Positions 59,891-64,000 of a stretch of 64,000 nucleotides of DNA are shown here, piece by piece. The DNA is from Nageia nagi (Eukaryota; Pinophyta): assembly GCA_050084985.1 (NCBI GenBank), contig JBITNC010000001.1, positions 182,466,001 to 182,530,000 of the forward strand, written 5' to 3'. How positions within the stretch are numbered: the first letter of the stretch is position 1; every line of letters starts with the position of its first letter. Both the position numbers and the translations under genes were made by a program. The notes under the pieces were generated by a model. The model saw only the letters and a list, made by a program, of their open reading frames with translations, was not told the origin of the DNA and made no database searches.

Positions 59891-60639
59891 AAAGTTTGAC
59901 CATTGTATACACATAAGAAGAATTAACTTTAAACTATGCTTTTAAAAACATTTAATTTATGGATATCTAGAGAAGTAAATGAATATGAACATGCACACAT
60001 GAGTTTAATATAAAATTCGAATATTATGACTATGTTTTATATTATCTCTAATTGCATAAATGAAGGTAAATAAAATATTGATAAAGCTAGTTAATTGATT
60101 GTTTCTTTAATCATATTATGTTATCAATATTATCCATATATCATAATATAAAATTATCTTTATTATTATTAAAATTGATAAGTGATCTTGTTATTCTATT
60201 TATCTTCTATATTTGTATACTATTTCTTATCATATATTTATTTATGCACATACATAGTCAAGAAATAGAAAATGATGCATCTGATTTTGTAATATAATAC
60301 TTAAAATATATCCTATAAAATTTTAATTACAAAAACTTCATTATCTAGTATTTTATATAACCTTTATGAAAATAACATCAAAACATTTGAACATCATTCA
60401 ATATATGAAATCATCATAAACTTGAATATATAATTATAAGAAAAATCATCATATAACTATCTATTAATATAAAATTAAATATGATATAATCCCAAATATC
60501 CTCAACTACTCAATCATATAACATATCAAATCATAACATCTCAAATTACATCATCTCATAAAAAATATAAGCATATAAAAATATATGATCTCATAAAGTA
60601 TATAGTCTCAAAATATAATATGGGTGTCATCATGGACCA
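59891..60639. other. AT-rich noncoding stretch of B
   Basis: Nothing supportable; runs of ATATAAAATAT-like sequence, no ORF. Confidence 0.6.
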
Positions 60640-62990
60640 CCCCAACCACTAGATCCTCCTTGATGACTACTCCAACCACTACTCTGACCTCAAGAACTAT
60701 AGTGATCTCTCCATTATTTTCTTGACTCTCCAATGTCATGACTAGAAGGAGTAGTACCAATACCCTATAGGACTAGCTAGTCATGTAGCCCTTTGTAACT
60801 TTGATGATCTAATAATACCTTGAGAGGATGCCCAAGGTATAGTACCTATGCTAGGAGAGGCTTCCAATCTCATTGTCTTGCCTAGAGAACCTACTATCTC
60901 ATAAGCACTACTACTTGCTTGATATGTAGATAAATCAATAGGCATATAACTCAATGAAGATATGGTATACTACATGCTAGGAGAAAATGTCAGTACACCT
61001 ATCAACCAAGTCTAAATAATGGCACTTTAGTAATCTCTTTACTGATAGATGACATAAATAAATGCTAAGGATCTACTCTCTATATCCCCAAGAGTAGGTA
61101 TTGCTCCCATCTAATGATCTTAAACTCCTTTTAGTGATGCAAGAGTCTCATCCCTCTCTTAATGATACTAATACCTCTCAGCTCTATATCTATACATGCA
61201 TGTGTTAACCTACACAAACTAATATCTAAGTTCATAAATATCACCTAGTAAGGTATCAATACTATGGATATGAGTCACCAAGATACCACCTCTATCATCA
61301 TCATCTCTATGTAGGAAAACTCCCTCCTTAGTTGGACTTGCTACTCTCTCCTTAGTCATAAACTCCTTAGCAACATCTTTCATCCTTTCCTCTTCCTCAT
61401 CTATTACTATCTCACCTATGGCTACACCCACCTCCTCAATAGCATCAATGTGCTGATGAACATATCTATCCTCTCCATCATCCTCACCACCCTCTAACTC
61501 AACATGTCACCAAGCTCTAAACTCCTTAGTAACATCAATATCACCTACCCTAGTATCATCCTCAATCAATACCTCCCCTTGAGTAGAATCTGGATCTACA
61601 TACACTAAATATTGATCACCATCCTTTAGGATAGTACCGTCATGTTGATATAGCACTAGTGGAGGTGGAATATCCTAAACCAAACCAAGCTAGTAGTGTA
61701 CTCTACCAAATTGAAAAAACTCAAGAAAATCTTTCTATCACTCAATACATGTGGCTATCAAATACTAGTAATTTCCCCTACAAGCTCAACCCAAATTAGA
61801 TATAAATGATAAGGTCTAAACCTCACCTAATTTGGAACTAAATGAGCTAGGTTGTGGTGGTAATAGTACACATATTGCCTAATTTCATTTGATGGATGAA
61901 TATAAAAATTATCACTTCATCAAATGATGCCTACCTCATACTCTAAATGGCTACCAAAACTAGCCATAGGTAATCCTAAAGGGTAAGCTATAGCAACATG
62001 CTCATAAGCCCATGCTTGTAAATGATAGTAACTGATAAGGAAGCATGATGCTCTTGAGAATAAAGAATATCTCTCTATAAATTTGAGCTAATAGTGTAGA
62101 TGCCCAAGCATATACTATCTCATGTTGTATCATATCTATTATAATTGGTAAAAGCAACCATGGAAATCTCCCACCACTAGTATCTGGGAGAGCATAACAT
62201 TGAACTAATCCCATCAAATATGAAAAATGTATAGCTCCCATCTGATCCTTCATCTAATACTGATAATATCAGATCCCTCTAGAAATAATATTAGAAATAA
62301 TCATATCAACTCTATTTGCTCCATAAAGATATGAAATTGCTAGCAAAGCTCCAACTCTATCTACCACATGCTATATCCTCTAACCATGGATAGGTAGTCT
62401 ATATAATCAATGAATATCCTCTATAGTGATCATCATCTCCCTAGTTGGGAGATGATAGGTTGAAGTATGAGCATCCCATATATCTAAAAAAGCTACCAAT
62501 AATGGATACTCCTAATGAATGCAATCCATATATGGGCCCATGCCAAATCCAACTATGTAGAAGAATGTGTGATCAAGAAGACCTAAAAACTCCATACCCA
62601 CCTAAATGATAAAAGGGTATCGACCATGAGGCTTGAAAATGTCTTGAACTTGTAATTTCATAAATCTTTAACTTAAAAAAATTGTATAATTCAACATGAA
62701 ATATCGACATTCAAATGTTGGTACTATAGAATCATCAACATCTGACATATAAATATCAATGACCTTGAAACCCTTTGGCTTTGGCTGATAACTATAGATA
62801 AGGTTTTGAAAATTTGTTAAAATAAATAAAAAGAAAATTCTAAACTGCATTATTATATTTTATAACTAAAAACTTAAAACAAAATAGTTAAAATATCTTA
62901 TACAAGCAAAAATTAAAAAACAAGGTTAGTTTAAAACCCTACCTCTTCTCGGATAGGTCAAGAATGGCTAGCGAAGTGACAAGATGGAGG
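60640..62990 (-). pseudogene. Plant mobile domain (PMD) gene, antisense in element B
   Basis: On the minus strand: LLVAFLDIWDAHTSTYHLP, TREMMITIEDIH and YRLPIHG near 62490-62390, the PMD signature with the GEM glycine changed to Arg. Then LLAISYLYGANRVDMIISN, and MKDQMGAIHFSYLMGLVQCY with GGRFPWLLLPIIIDM (open at 62002-62253). An acidic stretch follows (61219-61431), and a GS/GW-rich tail (SSGWSSHQGGSSGWGGP) ends near 60645. Upstream, GAG|GTAGGG near 62943 and an AATGCAG acceptor near 62850 suggest an intron of about 90 bp. The gene is broken by stops. It lies just before the PPT and 3' LTR, opposite to gag-pol, and resembles the gene in C. Confidence 0.75.
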
Positions 62991-63731
62991 CATGATAGTC
63001 TCATCGGATATAGATAGCTAACAACATAGTAAAAAGTATGAAAATAAATGGCACCCAATAGATAAGAAAATGACAAAATGGAAGGTAATAATGAAATTTA
63101 AACTTTTTCTTTTTATAATCCTATGACATGGAACATCGACGACCAGATAGTGGATGCCTATGATTCATTGAAAATTCTAGCATTTTAAATCTACTATGAG
63201 CAATTTAAAAAAAAAGGAGGTTATGATTATATTTTTCTAAGAAATTTAAGCTTCATTCATAAAATATTTGGATAATACTTCTTAAGATATTATCGATTTT
63301 GGAAATATCAAAAATGGTAAAATGTGATAAATTGTTATTACATAAGATTACCTTGAAACCTTATTGTTGGCACAAAGGATAATGCCATCAAAAACCCATA
63401 TATTAAAGAGATACCTACATGGCACATGAATGCTTATACATGCAAAACAACATAACAAAAATGTCATGCAACTATCACATAAGCTCAACACATTATCATG
63501 TCAAAAATAGTCATTTCTAAAGTATATCCTAATTTTGTTTTCAAAACACATCAAATGTCAAATGAAAAACATATTTTATCATAATTTCATAGATTAAAAT
63601 TTTGATTTACATAAAAAATTGAGTCAAAATTTTTATCACAAAAAGCCTCAAATATAATTAGATAAAATAATAATTTAAAGCTTCCTATTCTATGTTTTTG
63701 AACTATTAACCTCATCTTCAATTGATAATTC
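62991..63731. other. Noncoding stretch between the PMD gene and the PPT
   Basis: AT-rich; could hold the promoter of the antisense gene. No motif stands out. Confidence 0.5.
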
Positions 63732-63745
63732 AAAAAGGGAAAAAA
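63732..63745 (+). promoter_or_regulatory. Polypurine tract of element B
   Basis: AAAAAGGGAAAAAA directly before TGTAGACATC. Confidence 0.88.
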
Positions 63746-64000
63746 TGTAGACATCAAAATATGATCCACTTATACATTAAAAAAATCAAAAGACTTAAAA
63801 CATTAATGATTAGGATACAATCATTGGTGATTAGTAAAGGTTGTTAGCATTCACTTATGATCATCAATGACTCTATAACAAAAAAATCAAAACTCAAAAA
63901 ATAGAGAGAGGGTTAGTCATTACCTATGTTGTCACTAGACATGAAATACCTTTGGTTATATCAAGTTGATGATAGAATTTGACTCCCCTTTTTCAGCCTT
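63746..64000 (+). repeat. 3' LTR of element B, start only
   Basis: TGTAGACATCAAAATATGAT onward follows 47319 and 45316 to the window end, with a roughly 30 bp deletion after CAAAACTCAAAAAATAGA. Confidence 0.88.

Larger units (their letters stand above)
45316..64000 (+). mobile_element. Element B: Tat-type gypsy element, same family as A, 3' LTR cut by window end
   Basis: The 5' LTR is at 47319-48187 (an extra copy at 45316-46199), PBS at 48192, leader, ORF1, gag, protease, spacer, RT, RNase H, aRH, integrase, ORF3, microsatellites, a block shared with A, an antisense PMD gene, PPT at 63732 and the 3' LTR from 63746. The 3' LTR start matches the 5' LTR closely over about 250 bp, so all of this is one element of at least 16.7 kb. 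Coding parts have more stops than A. Leader, gag, pol and ORF3 align with A. Confidence 0.88.

Noticed and set aside
60000-64000. A separate element from 60 to 64 kb, independent of B
   Set aside because: The LTR start at 63746 matches the LTRs at 47319 and 45316, so the PMD gene and PPT belong to the same element as the gag-pol at 49.7-58 kb.

Overview
This is an AT-rich plant nuclear window made almost entirely of nested LTR retrotransposons. I see no intact host gene, rRNA, tRNA or CRISPR array. The Ty3/gypsy elements are of the Tat/Ogre type: they carry a second, archaeal-type RNase H (aRH) between RNase H and integrase, a C-x2-H-type gag finger, and LTRs opening TGTAGACA. Large old elements, many nonsense codons and a captured PPR fragment point to a large, repeat-rich plant genome. 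A gymnosperm is plausible, but the sequence alone does not prove it.

Layout, left to right. (1) Element A, 1-14203, minus strand, is a Tat-type element cut by the left edge. In coding direction it has a 2.76 kb 5' LTR (11444-14203) with a minisatellite, PBS, leader, gag with a coiled-coil N-terminal extension, protease, G-patch-like spacer, RT-RNase H, aRH, integrase, and an extra ORF3 (1218-2429). (2) Element E, 14204-31741, minus strand, is an older and more decayed Tat element. It is split by (3) element D, 21275-29855, minus strand, a complete Ty1/copia element with 427/430 bp LTRs, a CCAAG target-site duplication, a tRNA-iMet-like PBS, a PPT, one gag-pol frame with only point nonsense changes, and PPR gene fragments in its leader. 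(4) Element C, 31742 to about 39975, plus strand, is a gag-only Tat-like element with an antisense plant-mobile-domain (PMD) gene. (5) Remnant G, about 39976-43381, is a copia-type 5' LTR plus AT-rich leader. (6) A word-repeat array lies at 43850-44440. (7) Element B, 45316 to beyond 64000, plus strand, is the same family as A. Its 5' end is tandemly duplicated, then come ORF1-gag-pro-RT-RH-aRH-INT-ORF3, microsatellites, a block shared with A, an antisense PMD gene, PPT and the start of the 3' LTR.

Pol makes the cDNA and integrates it, and gag packages the RNA. The accessory parts are the interesting ones. ORF3, just downstream of integrase, is shared by A and B and contains two copies of one unrecognised module (hydrophobic segment, then WP, then PKI). 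An antisense PMD gene lies just before the 3' LTR in C and in B. The two copies of one family have different N-terminal ORF1 bodies (K/E-rich coiled coil in A, Q-rich in B).

A further pattern: each Tat-type element carries its own short, near-palindromic word, repeated at irregular spacing over its LTR, leader and sometimes coding region (for example GCCACTAGTGGC in C and ATGCTAGCAT in E). Together with the ORF3 module, this is the best candidate here for something undescribed. All coding regions are broken, mostly by stops that fit C-to-T decay of CAA, CGA and TGG codons.
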